Below, piece after piece: positions 9,501 through 21,200 of a DNA stretch of 58,295 nucleotides. How positions within the stretch are numbered: the stretch's first letter is position 1; each line of letters starts with the position of its first letter. This DNA comes from Ignavibacterium sp. (GTDB taxonomy: Bacteria > Zixibacteria > MSB-5A5 > GN15 > PGXB01), in the NCBI GenBank assembly GCA_020724775.1, contig DYGG01000002.1, positions 1-58,295 of the forward strand. Direction: 5' to 3'. A program made the translations under genes and the position numbers. The notes under the pieces are model-generated. The model searched no databases. It worked only from the letters and a program-made list of their open reading frames with translations, and was not told where the DNA came from.

Positions 9501-10148
9501 TTACTGCCTTTGGTATTTTCCCATTAGCACAGTTTCATTTAGAATATGTCCCTTGATTTTCTCCATTATCACTTTCCTGGTGATTCCCTTTACGGTTTCG
9601 CCTCTCTCAAATGCCGGCATAAAATCAAGGGCGTATAATCTGAAGAAATAGCGGTGCGCCGGTCCTTTCGGCGGGCAGGGTCCGCCATAGCCGTACTTCC
9701 CGAAATCATTCTTCCCCTGCATCAGTGCCGCTTCTTTGCCTTTGACCTTCAAAATAGGTGTCACCACTTTAAGAATATTTTCCGGGATGACGGTCATCTC
9801 CGGCGGAATATTATAAAGCACCCAATGCACCCAGTTTCCTGACGGCGCATCCGGATCATCGCAGACGAGGGCCAGCGACCTGGTTCCCTCGGGTATATTG
9901 ACTATCCGGATTTCCGGAGAGATATCTTCCCCGTCACAGGTATATCTTCTCGGAATCTCTTCACCATCTTGGAAGGCGGGGCTATAAATCTGCATCTTAA
10001 CCGCCGGCGCGGCGCCGGAAGAATCTTCGGGCAGAGTCGCCCGGGAGTCGGCGACACCGACAAAAGATGTGACTGTCAGCAGAAACAAGAGTAATCCGAA
10101 GAATTTCCGCACGGTGGACGTCTCAATACGGGGCATGGAAAATTCCAT
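9501..10148 (-). CDS. PEBP/YbhB family protein, probably exported
   Basis: A 215-residue protein of the phosphatidylethanolamine-binding (Raf kinase inhibitor-like, YbhB/YbcL) family. After an N-terminal signal peptide (basic start, hydrophobic KFFGLLLFLLTVTSFVGVA) comes the PEBP fold with the anion pocket motifs SLALVCDDPDAPSGNWVHWVLYNIP and YGGPCPPKGPAHRYFFRLYALD. Bacterial members bind small phosphorylated ligands, but the physiological role is poorly defined. The gene stands 41 bases after the slipin gene, so it may be the last gene of the nfeD-slipin transcript. ATG start chosen because it gives a complete signal peptide. Confidence 0.88.
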   Translation of the reverse strand: MEFSMPRIETSTVRKFFGLLLFLLTVTSFVGVADSRATLPEDSSGAAPAVKMQIYSPAFQDGEEIPRRYTCDGEDISPEIRIVNIPEGTRSLALVCDDPDAPSGNWVHWVLYNIPPEMTVIPENILKVVTPILKVKGKEAALMQGKNDFGKYGYGGPCPPKGPAHRYFFRLYALDFMPAFERGETVKGITRKVIMEKIKGHILNETVLMGKYQRQ

Positions 10149-10189
10149 ATTATAAATCGCTGCTCCCGATTCTCAGAAAGTCTTTGTGA

Positions 10190-10939
10190 CTATTTTCTGT
10201 CCTTCAAAAACGGCTCGAAGAGGTCGATGGGAAGCGGGAAAATAATCGTGTTGGTTTTGCCGACTGAGACCTCTGTCAAGGTCTGCAGGAAGCGAAGTTG
10301 CAGAGTGCTCGGTTGTGCCGAGATAATAGCAGCCGCCCCGGCGAGTTTGGTTGACGCCTGCAGTTCTCCTTCGGCATGAATCACTTTTGCCCGTCTTTCC
10401 CGTTCCGCTTCGGCCTGACGCGCGATTGCGCGGGTCATGTCCGGCGGCAGGTCGACATTCTTTATTTCCACCACTGAGACTTTGATACCCCACGGCTCCG
10501 TTTGATGGTCGATAATTTTCTGCAACTCCTGGTTTATCTTTTCCCGGTTCGCCAGAAGTTCGTCCAATTCTACCTGCCCCAGAACCGAGCGAAGAGTTGT
10601 CTGCGCAATCTGCGAGGTGGCTTCAAAGAAATTGGCGACCGCTACGATGGCTTTATTCGGGTCCATCACCCGGAAATATAGCACGGCATTCACTTTGACA
10701 GAGACGTTGTCCCGGGTAATTACGTCCTGGGAAGGGACATCAAAGGTAATCGTGCGCAAATCAACTCTGAGCATCCGGTCAACCAGCGGAATCAAGAAGA
10801 TGATTCCCGGTCCTTTGGCGCCTATCAGCCTTCCCAACCTGAATATCACCCCGCGCTCATATTCGCGAAGAATTCTAATCGCGTTCGACAGAATTATCAG
10901 CGCAAGAAACGCTATTATTCCATAAGTGGCGAGTTGCAT
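10190..10939 (-). CDS. Slipin / stomatin-like SPFH membrane protein
   Basis: A 249-residue protein with one N-terminal membrane helix ([19 protein letters not shown]) followed by an SPFH/Band 7 domain: [48 protein letters not shown] (first half), and a coiled-coil [20 protein letters not shown] near residues 180-200. Slipins form oligomeric membrane scaffolds and are substrates of the partner NfeD protease. That partner is encoded 13 bases upstream, the classic operon. A good Shine-Dalgarno (GGAGGT) precedes the ATG. Confidence 0.93.
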   Translation of the reverse strand: MQLATYGIIAFLALIILSNAIRILREYERGVIFRLGRLIGAKGPGIIFLIPLVDRMLRVDLRTITFDVPSQDVITRDNVSVKVNAVLYFRVMDPNKAIVAVANFFEATSQIAQTTLRSVLGQVELDELLANREKINQELQKIIDHQTEPWGIKVSVVEIKNVDLPPDMTRAIARQAEAERERRAKVIHAEGELQASTKLAGAAAIISAQPSTLQLRFLQTLTEVSVGKTNTIIFPLPIDLFEPFLKDRK

Positions 10940-10952
10940 ATAACCTCCCTAC

Positions 10953-12284
10953 TTATACCTTCCTTTTGACTTTTATTTTCAGATCTTTTACTTCCAGAAC
11001 TTCCACCGCGGCGCCCTCATCGATCGGCTCATCGGCGCGGGCTTCCCACAATTCCCCGGCGACGTAGACATACCCGGTGGGGTCGATTCTTTGTTTCACT
11101 TTGCCAACCTGCCCAACTAAACCTTCCACCCCAGTAGTCGGTCGGGCGATGCGCGCCTTAAGGGCCAACGTGAAGGCAGTCAAGACAAAACCTCCAATGA
11201 CGACCGTCACCGCAAAAATGACTGACTTGGAGATTCGCAGTGACGGGTCGGCCGTATCAATCAGCATCATTCCCCCGATAATCAGCGATATAACCCCGCC
11301 GATGGTCAATAGTCCGTGACTCACAATCTTTATCTCCAGTATGAATAGAAGTATCGCAAACAGAATCAGCAGAAGTCCGGCATAATTGATAGGCAAGGTA
11401 CGAAAACTGTAGAATGCGAGTATCATGCAGATGCCTCCGACAATGCCCGGAAGAATCGCTCCCGGATTGTAGAGTTCGATGACAATGCCCAAACCGCCCA
11501 GCGAAAACAGAATGAACGCCACATTAGGCGAAGAGATTATTTCGAGTATTGTCTGAATGAGGGTCTTTTTCAGAGGTTTTTTCAATGGTTCGGTCACATC
11601 GACTTTTTTCTTCCCCAGTACGGTATTGACCTCAAAGCCGTTAATCTGTCGGAGGAGGTCATCGACATCGGTCGCCACGAAATCAATCACTTTCAGCGCC
11701 AGCGCTTCATTGCTGGTTATCGATGCCGATTCGCGGGCCGCTTTTTCGGCCCAATCGGCGTTCCGGCCGTGTCGCTCGGCCATTCCCTTTAGGGCCGCTA
11801 CGGCGTCATTCATGATTTTCTCTTCCAGCACCGAATCGATCGGCTGGCCGGTCCCGGAAACGACATGGGCTGCGCCGATACTGGTGCTGGGGGCCATGGC
11901 GGCAATATGCGCCGCATAGGTAATATAGACTCCGGCCGATGCCGCGCGGGCTCCCACGGGGTAGACATAAATCGCCACCGGTACCTGGGAATTCATCATT
12001 GCTTTAGTTATCGCCCAGAAGGAGTCGTTGAAGCCGCCCGGCGTATCCATAAGTATCAGGAGCAAGGCGGCATGCTCCTCCTCGGCTTGCTTCACCGCTT
12101 CGATGACCCGGTCGGCAGTGACCGTCCCTATGGCCCCGTCAATAGTTAAGATTAAAACCAGATTGGCGCCGGGGGAAATCGCCGAATCGGCAGTAACGTC
12201 GGTTGTCTCAGATAAAGCAGTATTAGTGAAAAAGAAACCAAGTACGAAAAGAAGCAATGCTATATGTATAGAAAGTTTAAACAT
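10953..12284 (-). CDS. NfeD membrane-bound serine protease
   Basis: A 443-residue long-form NfeD. After a signal peptide (MFKLSIHIALLLFVLGFFF) comes a ClpP-like serine protease domain (about 40-235) with the catalytic serine at about 116 in GARAASAGVY and a candidate lysine at about 156 in EEKIMNDA. A cluster of transmembrane helices (about 255-385) and a C-terminal OB-fold (about 390-443, GLVGQVGKVKQRIDPTGYVYVAGELWEA) follow. The archaeal homologue cleaves the hydrophobic C-terminus of its slipin partner. ATG at 12284 is preferred to an upstream alternative start at 12314 because the signal peptide begins there. Confidence 0.92.
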   Translation of the reverse strand: MFKLSIHIALLLFVLGFFFTNTALSETTDVTADSAISPGANLVLILTIDGAIGTVTADRVIEAVKQAEEEHAALLLILMDTPGGFNDSFWAITKAMMNSQVPVAIYVYPVGARAASAGVYITYAAHIAAMAPSTSIGAAHVVSGTGQPIDSVLEEKIMNDAVAALKGMAERHGRNADWAEKAARESASITSNEALALKVIDFVATDVDDLLRQINGFEVNTVLGKKKVDVTEPLKKPLKKTLIQTILEIISSPNVAFILFSLGGLGIVIELYNPGAILPGIVGGICMILAFYSFRTLPINYAGLLLILFAILLFILEIKIVSHGLLTIGGVISLIIGGMMLIDTADPSLRISKSVIFAVTVVIGGFVLTAFTLALKARIARPTTGVEGLVGQVGKVKQRIDPTGYVYVAGELWEARADEPIDEGAAVEVLEVKDLKIKVKRKV

Positions 12285-12376
12285 ATTAAACCCAGAATCA
12301 AGTAATATCAACAATTCATCGGTGTCAATCGAATAATTGACTGTGCTCCGGCTTTCATCCGGTCTCTGATACAGTC

Positions 12377-13972
12377 TTAAAACAGGCGGCTGATTTTCCC
12401 TTTGAGAAAGACCGGCTCGCCATCAAAGAAGGTTGCCGATGGCTCCAGAGAGGAGAGTTTGAATTTAGGAACCATATACGGATTCTCGTCAAATATTACA
12501 AAATCTGCCTTGTATCCGGGGAGCAGATAGCCGCGTTCGTATTCCTGCCCTACAGCGTAAGCCGGTCCCGCCGTGAAATTATATATCGCCTCCGCAACGG
12601 AAATTTTTTCCTCGGGATAGAACGACTTTCGTGTTCCCGGTATGAATCTATTGACGGCGGCATCGACCCCCGCCATTGGATGCAGGGTTTCAATAGGGGC
12701 ATCGGAGCCAAAAGCCAGAGGCACCCCCCGGTCTATCAGAGTGCGGAATATGTAACAATTTCGTCCTCTTTTGCCCCAGTACTTTTCGATTAGCCTGATA
12801 TCCGAGGGGCAATGAGTCGGCTGCATTGACGCCACCACGGCGAGCCGCTTGACCCGGGTTATGTCGGAGCGACGTATCATCTGAAGATGCTCGATGCGGT
12901 GCCTAACTCCGTCCGGCAGTGCCGGGGCATGCTCCAAGCAATCAAGCACGTTGGAGATCGCTTTGTCGCCGATAGCATGTATTGCCACCGGAAGATTTAA
13001 TTTAGATGCCCTTTTGATTAACCCTGCGATTTCTTTCTTGGGCGTTGTCTCAATCCCGAAATTGTTCTCGGACCGGTGATACTTCTGAAAACAGAGCGCA
13101 GATTGGCTGCCCAGCGAGCCATCGGCGAAGATCTTTACCCCTGAAACCTTGAAGTAGTCATTACCAAAACCTCGCCTGATTCCTTTTTGAGCCAGTTCAT
13201 CAGTCATCTTTGCCGGAGGATAGAAGTTGATCCGCAATCCCAGTTTTTTTTCCTCAGAGAGGGTCTGGAAATACGGCAGTGCATCGGGACCGTCGAAGGA
13301 ATTAACGCCGGTCACCCCCCGGGCATAGGCTTCCTTAATCGCTTCCTGATGAAATCGAGATACTTTCGATTTAGCCGGTTTGCCAATCAGTTTGAAAACC
13401 GGAAAATAACCGGGTATTTCTTTGAGAATTCCTGACGGGGAGCCGTCGGCAAACCGCTCAATAGCGCCACCGGCCGGCTGGGGAGTTTCGGCTGATATTC
13501 CGGCGAGCGCCAGGGCTTTCGAATTTGTCCAGAGCATATGCTGGTCTTTGGAAAATATTGCCGCCGGGCGGCCACCGGTTACCTTATCGAGCATTAACCG
13601 GTCGGGCATAATGAATCTTTTCCAGCGGTCCGGAGAGAATCCCTCTCCCACCACCCATTCCTCTTTCCCCAGTTTTGCCGAATGCTCTTTTACTCTGTCC
13701 AGCGCCTGCTCAAGAGAATTCAACCCGTCCAGTTTTACCGTCCCCATCGATATAATAATGAAATAGAAATGAGTGTGAGCATCGACCAGCCCCGGTATGA
13801 CCGCTCTTCCTTGCAGGTCGATTTTATCGTAGGAAGAAAAATCGACATCGTATTTGAGATTTTTCCCCGTCGCCACAATCAGGTTTCCCGCGACCGCCAG
13901 AGATTCCGCCGGCGGGAGCCCGGCCACCTGTGTATATATCTTGCCGTTAAAAAAGAGTCTGCGCTTTTTCAT
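12377..13972 (-). CDS. YtcJ-like metal-dependent amidohydrolase
   Basis: A 531-residue member of the Amidohydro_3 group. The metal-binding HxH is His66/His68 in VIPGLVDAHTHFYF. Further landmarks are AIHAIGDKAISNVLDCLE, HRIEHLQMI, QPTHCPSDI and GSDAPIETLHPMAGV, and the C-terminus has the composite-domain ending GYKADFVIFDENPY. Substrates of this subfamily are mostly unknown, so only hydrolysis of a C-N (amide-like) bond is suggested. The start at MKKRRLFF overlaps the end of selB by 26 bases. It is apparently the last gene of the murB-sprA-M28-selA-selB run. No signal peptide is seen. Confidence 0.85.
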   Translation of the reverse strand: MKKRRLFFNGKIYTQVAGLPPAESLAVAGNLIVATGKNLKYDVDFSSYDKIDLQGRAVIPGLVDAHTHFYFIIISMGTVKLDGLNSLEQALDRVKEHSAKLGKEEWVVGEGFSPDRWKRFIMPDRLMLDKVTGGRPAAIFSKDQHMLWTNSKALALAGISAETPQPAGGAIERFADGSPSGILKEIPGYFPVFKLIGKPAKSKVSRFHQEAIKEAYARGVTGVNSFDGPDALPYFQTLSEEKKLGLRINFYPPAKMTDELAQKGIRRGFGNDYFKVSGVKIFADGSLGSQSALCFQKYHRSENNFGIETTPKKEIAGLIKRASKLNLPVAIHAIGDKAISNVLDCLEHAPALPDGVRHRIEHLQMIRRSDITRVKRLAVVASMQPTHCPSDIRLIEKYWGKRGRNCYIFRTLIDRGVPLAFGSDAPIETLHPMAGVDAAVNRFIPGTRKSFYPEEKISVAEAIYNFTAGPAYAVGQEYERGYLLPGYKADFVIFDENPYMVPKFKLSSLEPSATFFDGEPVFLKGKISRLF

Positions 13973-15848
13973 AATTTTCTCCGGGGATTCGCAAATCGCC
14001 TTGACGTTGTGTGATTTTGAGGTGGTCGGTCTCTTCCAGGATTGGCACGACATATTTTCGCGAACTATTTATAGCCTCTCGAAACTCCCCCACCGCTATC
14101 GGCCTTCCGTCGGCAATCAGGGCAACCAGTTTGGAAATTATCTCTTTCCAGATATCGCGATGAAACGCCAGAGCGCCTCCGATTTTGACCAGTCTTCCCG
14201 TCCCAAAAAGATACTCGATCGCTTCTGCATGGCTTTTTTCAGACCGGACCGCCTCCTCAATGGTAGGCGGCAAGGTTCCCCCCTTGCGGAACATCTCCTC
14301 CAAAATGTCAGCCTTAGCCTTTATCTCCCCTTTTGCCGACAGTTGACGTCCCGGTAGATCAAAGCGATTCTTTTTTCTTACCAATCGATTTTCATCGACA
14401 AGCAACTGCAAGACCGGCTCAACTATCGCCGTGGGAAATCCTCTGGATTTCGCCAGATAGTCAACCGTGAGGCCATCGATATGCGGTCTCTCCGCGAAGA
14501 ATTCTTCCATAATCTGAAAAAGGCTTCCGCTCAATTTCTCGTAATCGGCAGGTCTATAGCAGCGGTTACCAATCATTTTAAGGGAGCCGGTTTCGTACAA
14601 TTGACGCAAATGCTCCGTAATCTGACTCTCCGCGAAGGCGGAAAAAGCAAAATCGCCGGCGCTTACAAAAAGATTCCTTTTCAACCCCGCTCCAATCAGA
14701 TTGTCCGGCGTCAATACTCTCAAGTCACTCAAATACTGAAAAAGATGCCTTTCTCTTCGGGTCGGGAACGCCGGCAGCAAATCTATTACGACACCGCCCC
14801 CGACAGTGACCGGTGGGGTCGGCAGGCGAAAAATGAATCTATCTCCCACAAAAGCCAGAAGCGCCTCGGTGGGGCGGAAGAAGACTATCCCCTCCTCTCC
14901 AGGGCGAAGTTCTCTTTCGTCATAAAACCGCACCTCCCCTTCTACTTCTGTTGTCCCCAGAATCATCAGCAGTTTCCGTCTATCGGAAATGTTGATAGGG
15001 GCATCTTCCAGCAGTTTTACATTTGCCGCGATAACGGTTTCCGACGGGTAATTCTCTACTAACGTCGGCAATGAAATCACTCCGCCTCGAACCAGATAAT
15101 CCTTATCGACCCCGGTGAGGCTGAGCGCGGTTCTTTGGCCCGGAATAGCGGTCTCAACCTGCTGGTTGTGCGACTGAATATTGCGAATTCGTCCGCGAAC
15201 TCGTGATGGAAACACGGCCACATCCTGTCCCAATCTGAAGATTCCGTCTTTGAGCGTGCCGGTGACCACACCGCCAATCCCCTGTAACACAAAGGAGCGA
15301 TCGATATACAAACGAGGCTTGCCTATATCTTCACGCTCGGTAATCAATTCTGCCAGTTTCTCGATTTCTGATTTCAACCGCTCGATTCCTTCACCGGTCG
15401 CAGCGGAGACACGGACTACCGCTGTCCCTTCAAGAAAAGTCCCCCGCACCCTGGCGCGGATATCTTCCTCGACCAGGTCGACCCAGGATTTCTCCGCCAG
15501 ATCTATCTTGTTGATTACTATGATGCCGTACCGGACTCCCAGCAACTGCGTAATCTGAAAATGTTCCTGACTCTGTGGCATCCATCCGTCATCAGCCGCC
15601 ACGACCATGAGAACGGCATCTATTCCGCCGGCGCCGGAGATCATGTTCCGCACAAACCGCTCGTGCCCCGGAACATCGACTATCCCGATTCTTTTACCGG
15701 TAGAAGTGTCGTAAAAGGCAAAGCCGAGGTCAATGGTCATCCCCCGTTCTTTTTCCTCCGGCAGGCGGTCCGGATCGATGCCGGTCAGTCGGCTGATAAG
15801 GGATGATTTGCCATGGTCAATATGTCCCGCGGTCCCGATGACAAACAT
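13947..15848 (-). CDS. selB: Selenocysteine-specific elongation factor SelB
   Basis: A 633-residue translational GTPase that brings Sec-tRNA(Sec) to UGA codons followed by a SECIS hairpin. The GTPase motifs are G1 [13 protein letters not shown] (residues 5-17), the switch region GMTIDLGF, G3 DVPGHERFV and G4 NKID. EF-Tu-like domains II and III follow, then winged-helix repeats (about 380-630) that bind the SECIS RNA. The ATG follows the selA stop by 3 bases. No selC, selD or selenoprotein gene was found in the window. Confidence 0.95.
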   Translation of the reverse strand: MFVIGTAGHIDHGKSSLISRLTGIDPDRLPEEKERGMTIDLGFAFYDTSTGKRIGIVDVPGHERFVRNMISGAGGIDAVLMVVAADDGWMPQSQEHFQITQLLGVRYGIIVINKIDLAEKSWVDLVEEDIRARVRGTFLEGTAVVRVSAATGEGIERLKSEIEKLAELITEREDIGKPRLYIDRSFVLQGIGGVVTGTLKDGIFRLGQDVAVFPSRVRGRIRNIQSHNQQVETAIPGQRTALSLTGVDKDYLVRGGVISLPTLVENYPSETVIAANVKLLEDAPINISDRRKLLMILGTTEVEGEVRFYDERELRPGEEGIVFFRPTEALLAFVGDRFIFRLPTPPVTVGGGVVIDLLPAFPTRRERHLFQYLSDLRVLTPDNLIGAGLKRNLFVSAGDFAFSAFAESQITEHLRQLYETGSLKMIGNRCYRPADYEKLSGSLFQIMEEFFAERPHIDGLTVDYLAKSRGFPTAIVEPVLQLLVDENRLVRKKNRFDLPGRQLSAKGEIKAKADILEEMFRKGGTLPPTIEEAVRSEKSHAEAIEYLFGTGRLVKIGGALAFHRDIWKEIISKLVALIADGRPIAVGEFREAINSSRKYVVPILEETDHLKITQRQGDLRIPGENYEKAQTLF

Positions 15849-15851
15849 TTC

Positions 15852-17234
15852 TTATAACTGGGGTAATAAGGTCTTGATGATTCTGGTCAGGGCTTTGAGG
15901 TCGCAGTCGTCGATCGCTTTCAAGTCGATCATAAAACGGCCGTCGCCGATGCGGCCTATTACAGGCGGTTCGGCAGCGCGAAACAACTGCGCCAGTTTCT
16001 GGGGCGAAAGTTGGCTACGGAATACCAGCGCCACGGATGGCAATGCCACAGTCGGCAGAGAGCCTCCCCCCATTTCACCTTTGGAACCTTCGAGGATAAT
16101 TTTCTCACCGCCTGCTATCTCCTGGAGAAGCCGCTGTCCTTTTTCATATAATTCTTTTTCTTTAACAGCCGCGAGACTCCAGAGTTTGATTTTCGCCTGC
16201 CAGACCCCGTCAAGGTAGAACTTGAGCAACTCCTCCAACGCCGAAAAGACGATTTTGTCCACTCGAAGCGCCCGGTACACCGGGTTTTTCTTGAGACGGT
16301 CGGTCAGGTCGCGACGTCCCACAATCAGGCCGGCTTGAACGCCGCCCAGCAGTTTGTCGCCGGAAAAGCAGGTCAGTGATGCCCCATCTCTGCTGGAAGA
16401 TTGTACGGTCGGCTCTTCAATCCCAATGAACGGTGATGTATCTATGAATACTCCGCTGCCCAAGTCATTTATGACCGGCACGGCGGATTCCGTCCCTAAC
16501 TGCGCCAGTTCTTTAAGTGTTGCTTGCTCCGTGAAACCTTTCTGGGCAAAATTGCTTTTATGCACCCGCAGAATCATTGCCGGATTATCAGTCAGCGCCG
16601 CTCGGTAATCATCTATTGTGGTTATGTTGGTGGTGCCGATTTCGAGAAGTTTCCCTTCGGCGCGCTTTATTATTTCGGGAATTCGAAATCCGCCCCCAAT
16701 CTGCACCAGTTCCCCTCGGGAGATTACCACTTTTTTCTTACAGGCAAGGGTATTGATAATAAGAAAAATCGCGGCGGCGTTATTATTGACGATAACGGCA
16801 TCTTCCGCTTCCGACGCGAGGGCGAGATACTTCTCGGCCAGTTCTCCACGGCGCCCCCGTTTGCCGCAATTGATATCGAATTCGAGATTACCGTACCCGA
16901 CGATATGGCTTTTAATCCGGTCAAAAAGCGTCTCGGCAAGCGGCGCCCGTCCCAGGTTGGTATGCACCAAAACGCCGGTGCCGTTGATAACCCGCCCTAC
17001 TTTTTTCCTGACAGTTGCGTTCAATTCTTCGATAATTTTGCTTTTCAGCCTCGTTAAGGATAATCCTTCTTCATTCTCATCGAGGCGCCGCTTGAATTCT
17101 TCCACCGCATCCCGAATTATCTCGACGGCCAGTTGCCGCGGGATTTTCTCGCAAAAAGATACGACTTCCGGCTCTGACGCCAATGCCTCTATTGAGGGAA
17201 TATCGCGTCTGCTGATTTTGCCCGATTTTGACAT
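15852..17234 (-). CDS. selA: L-seryl-tRNA(Sec) selenium transferase SelA
   Basis: A 460-residue PLP enzyme that converts Ser-tRNA(Sec) to Sec-tRNA(Sec) using selenophosphate. Visible features are the N-terminal domain ([16 protein letters not shown]), the tRNA-binding and oligomer region, [20 protein letters not shown], and the PLP lysine at about 294 in [14 protein letters not shown]. Length is normal. The ATG at 17234 is taken over an upstream in-frame TTG because [18 protein letters not shown] matches the family and the ATG lies one base after the stop of the M28 peptidase gene. It is co-directional and almost contiguous with selB. Confidence 0.95.
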   Translation of the reverse strand: MSKSGKISRRDIPSIEALASEPEVVSFCEKIPRQLAVEIIRDAVEEFKRRLDENEEGLSLTRLKSKIIEELNATVRKKVGRVINGTGVLVHTNLGRAPLAETLFDRIKSHIVGYGNLEFDINCGKRGRRGELAEKYLALASEAEDAVIVNNNAAAIFLIINTLACKKKVVISRGELVQIGGGFRIPEIIKRAEGKLLEIGTTNITTIDDYRAALTDNPAMILRVHKSNFAQKGFTEQATLKELAQLGTESAVPVINDLGSGVFIDTSPFIGIEEPTVQSSSRDGASLTCFSGDKLLGGVQAGLIVGRRDLTDRLKKNPVYRALRVDKIVFSALEELLKFYLDGVWQAKIKLWSLAAVKEKELYEKGQRLLQEIAGGEKIILEGSKGEMGGGSLPTVALPSVALVFRSQLSPQKLAQLFRAAEPPVIGRIGDGRFMIDLKAIDDCDLKALTRIIKTLLPQL

Positions 17235-17235
17235 A

Positions 17236-18156
17236 TTACAAATTATAAATGAAATGTGCCATAACCCGTCCGACCGATGCCAGCGATGCCGCCGAGCATT
17301 TATCCGGCGTGTCGTGTGAAGTATGCCAGTACTGATAGGCAAAATCTATCACCACTACCGACGGCAGCCCCACGGTCATAAAGGAAAGATGGTCATCATG
17401 CACGAAGTATCCGACGGTGTCGGAGAAGGTCGTTTCTCCTATGGTGTGAGCCGTCTCCCAAATCTTATCGTTCAATTCCGGAAAGTACTGCTCGGAGAAA
17501 TTTTCTCGATAGACCCGCAGGTCTCGGTCGCCCACCATGTCAACGACGACCGCGCAGCGGTATTTGCCTTTAATTCCCCGTCGTGTCATTTCCTTGGCGC
17601 CGAGGAAATAATCGCTCAAGTCACCGCTCATTCCGAAATCCTCGCCGTCAAGAAACACCAGGTCGATATTCACCCGCGGCTTCTGAACGGCTATGAGATT
17701 TGCCAATTCCATCAGCACAGCCACGCCCGAGGCGCCGTCATTAGCGCCGTCGATAGGAAGATTCTGCTTGCTGCTGTCCGGGTCCAGTTCGGCCCGTGGT
17801 CGGCTGTCATAGTGCGCCGCCAAAAGGATACGCTCCCCCTCCGGACCGGCCTCGCCGGAGAACCTTGCAATGAGATTGACCATTTCAATATTCTTTCCGG
17901 TATGCTTATCGGCATGGAAGAACTGCATGGTGTCGATCTCCCCTCCCAGTTCGCGACAGAAAGCGGCGAGATATTCACGACATCGCTCAGCGCTGGCGCT
18001 TCCCGGGACCCGGGGACCAAACGCCACCTGCGCCTCCAGGTACTTCATGGCTCGGTCACCATCGAAGGTTGGAACGACTTTTTCCTTGCTTACGGACCGG
18101 CAGGATAGCGCCGCCAGCACAGTAAGCATCAATATAAAAATGCCTGGGCTTCTCAT
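17236..18156 (-). CDS. M28 zinc aminopeptidase / glutaminyl cyclase-like lipoprotein
   Basis: A 306-residue exported protein with a lipoprotein-type signal (MRSPGIFILMLTVLAALSC). It belongs to the M28 fold: zinc-ligand segments are LLAAHYDSRP, GANDGASGVAVLMELA, VFLDGEDFG, VVVDMVGD and the late histidine in YWHTSHDTPD. Bacterial glutaminyl-peptide cyclotransferases share exactly this layout, so the protein could cyclise N-terminal glutamine rather than remove amino acids; reading alone does not settle this. The start is the ATG that begins the signal peptide; an alternative start lies 48 bases upstream. It sits between sprA (58-base gap) and selA (1 base), in the same direction. Confidence 0.85.
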   Translation of the reverse strand: MRSPGIFILMLTVLAALSCRSVSKEKVVPTFDGDRAMKYLEAQVAFGPRVPGSASAERCREYLAAFCRELGGEIDTMQFFHADKHTGKNIEMVNLIARFSGEAGPEGERILLAAHYDSRPRAELDPDSSKQNLPIDGANDGASGVAVLMELANLIAVQKPRVNIDLVFLDGEDFGMSGDLSDYFLGAKEMTRRGIKGKYRCAVVVDMVGDRDLRVYRENFSEQYFPELNDKIWETAHTIGETTFSDTVGYFVHDDHLSFMTVGLPSVVVIDFAYQYWHTSHDTPDKCSAASLASVGRVMAHFIYNL

Positions 18157-18213
18157 ATTATAAAGATACAAATGGAAAAAACGGAGTCTGGCAAGGAAAG
18201 TCAACCGAATAAT

Positions 18214-21200
18214 TTAGAATCTGATATCGACCCAGATGCGCAGTTCACGGATATGCGATTTTCGCTGCAGGGCGACGTCATTAGTATCCTGCCAGCGGGC
18301 GCTCAGGCCGCCCCGAATCTGGGAGGACAAGGAATACGAAATATTGGGCGTCACCATGAAGTCGGAACGCTCGCCGGAAGAAGCCAGGGGGTTTTCACCG
18401 TTGGCGCTTTCCGTTTTCTGTTTACGCATAGTAACATCAACCGCCAGGGACATGGTTGAACTGAACTTCAATCGTCCAAACAGCGGAATCTTAATGCCGG
18501 TCGGAGCGGAGAAGGAATACTTGGTTGAAACATTGTAGTTTGTTTGAACCGACCGCTGACGGCTGGTCATGGCGCCACTCTGCGAATTGAAGACCTTCTC
18601 ATCCGTTACAGAGCGGTCGGTATTGACGTTTATCTGAACACCTTTCAACAGGTCAAAATTAACCGACAAAAGCGGCCTCTGCGCAGTTGTGACTCTTTCC
18701 GACGCCGCTTTTCCGGTCTGCTTGTTAATCACTTCAGAGGTACTTCGGCTGTATCCCGTACGGGGATTGAACCTCTTGATTATCGGGTTGAGCAAGGTGA
18801 AAGTCTTGAAAGGGCTGATGGCAAAACGGATATCCGGGAAAGTGGTCTGAATCGATTTCTGGGGATTGAAGGACTTGACGATGTCCTGGTCGATTTTCCG
18901 GCTGTACGACACATCGGTCCTCAGTCCGCCAAAGAAGACGGTGCCGCTTCCGAAGGAATAACCGGTGCTCTTGGATACAGCCGTAGAGTAACCGGTGGTG
19001 GTGGCGTTGGAGTCAATTCGCGCTCCGATATCATCGGTCAAACCGAAGCGGAATTTCAGTTGCGCTCGCTCCAGAAGTCCGGTGTAGGAGTACCCGTACC
19101 GCTCATTGAAATCATAACTTATCGGATTAATCCATCCGGTCAGGAAACGCATCACTTTCGCCAGCGGCTCCAGCCCTTTGCCAAGAGTGCTCTTCTTTGT
19201 CGCAGTGGCGTCGGCCGCTTCTTTCGTCCTCGCGCGGGTTCTCTGCGGCCTGCTACCGGGGTCTCCGAATAATTTTTTCAAATTCAAAACGCCGCCGACG
19301 CCGTAAGATTTGCTCGCCGCGGCATTGCGAGTGATATCATTAACCTTTATATCTTCGCGATATCCGGTCGAAAAGGTCATCTTGTGCGTTAGGAACGAGA
19401 AGACAGCCGGTTCATAAGAAAGACCAAAGCCCTCATTATAGTTGGTCTCCCTCCCCAACCGGAACTTGCTCGGATTCAGGCTGAAAACCACGGTACGCGG
19501 GTCGGACATATCTCGTTTGGTATCCATACTGTAGGTGGCGTTCATATTGTTGGAAATCTTGTAACTGACACGCACATTGCCGCGGAAATCTCGCCGCAGA
19601 CTTTCGGTACGCACCCGGCTGGTGTTTTCCGAAACGGTCAGATTGCGGTCAAGGTCGGCGGTGGAGCCGAAACTGTTGGGGAGAAGATAGAAACGGCTTC
19701 CGCTCAGTTTATTGAGCAGGGGCACCGGCTCGGTCCAGAAAAACGGCTTAATGCTGGGAATCTTGCCAAAGGAGAATTCGTATCGACCGCCCAGATGATA
19801 GTTCTCATTAAAGGAGACAGGGGTTTTCGGCGACTTGCCTTCCGTCTTGTTATAGGAGTAGTTCATCCGCAGTTTGTTCAAGAGAATTGTGAAGAGCGGA
19901 TTACCGGAGCGTTTGTTGAAACTCTCTGAAATGGTGAATCCTTTGCTGGTATTGATGTTGCTCTCTTCATTGCGCAGTTCCTGCGGAAGAACAATGTCGG
20001 TATTGAACCTCAGCAGCGGTATTTCCGTTGTTTTCCCGTACCGTATAGAAAGAGGCAGGGAGGCGTTTAAGGAGCGCGGCAGGAATTTTTCCAGTCCAAC
20101 ACTGACGTTAATTCCATAGATGGCGGTAGAGCGACCGCTGCCGAGGTTACTTGAAGAGCCTCCTCTCGTTGAAGACGACATTTCCCGGAAATAGGCATCC
20201 CGGTACGAGTAACTCACCCCGTATGAGACAAGGTCGGCGATATTCCCGCTGGCGGAAACACGGGCCGCCATTCCGACATCGCGGCGCACATCAATCAATT
20301 TCAATTCATTAACCCAGACATCGCCGGTCGGCGTTTGAGACGAATCGAGATTGACCACTCCGCAAGCCAGATATTTCACCCGCGTCAGGTTCGGCAATCC
20401 GAAAATGCGATAATTTCCGTCGGTCGTATCGTACGGGCGGTCGACGCTGCCGTCGCGGCTGCGCATCATAAACTCTTTCAAACCGGTGATTCGGTCGAAA
20501 TCGATATTGACTTCATTGGCGGAATTCCACCCCGGCTGAAGCATCGCCTGGTATTCGTAGTAGTTGTTCGAATCCTGACCCAGGCGGAAGAAAAACATGA
20601 CAGAATCTACGTCCGGCGCTCCGTGGACCAGCATATTGAGACGCCGGTATCCCACATAGTTGGGAGCGTCAAAGAGCACCCGCTCGACCACTCCGGTATC
20701 GAGCGCCTTGAAGTTTTCGTAGTGAAGAAGAAGCGACTGCTCCGGTTCCGTGACCTGATTGGTTTTATCATAATAACCGCTGACACCGGGAGGCGGGTCG
20801 AGACGGTAATCGATGTTCTCCTGATTATTTATAACGGCCACATTGAACCGGCTGGTGGTGGGCTGCAGCGGCGCAACCGGCTTCAGTTTATCATCCCAGT
20901 TAGATTGAATGAAATCCATAGTGGCAAAGTTTATCTGACAGACTTCGCCGGTAGGGGATTCAAACCAAACCCGGACATAATTTATCTGCGACCATGACGG
21001 CGAGCCGACTACCGTGTCCAGCGCCGCCGTGTCTTTTATAGGAATGCGGTAGGTTTTCCAGCCGTTGTAATCAGAACTGTCCACATAGTAACTGCCGGGG
21101 TTGCTCAGGTCGAGTTTGAAGGAAAAGTAGTTGTTGGCTTTGTCGCAAACATTATTTCTATATATATCTTCCGTGTCCGGTTTTCCCCAACGGTTCGGAT

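Noticed and set aside
13947-17234. tRNA-Sec gene or selenoprotein near selA/selB
   Set aside because: Intergenic spaces here are 1-3 bases and no in-frame TGA interruption of a recognised family was seen.
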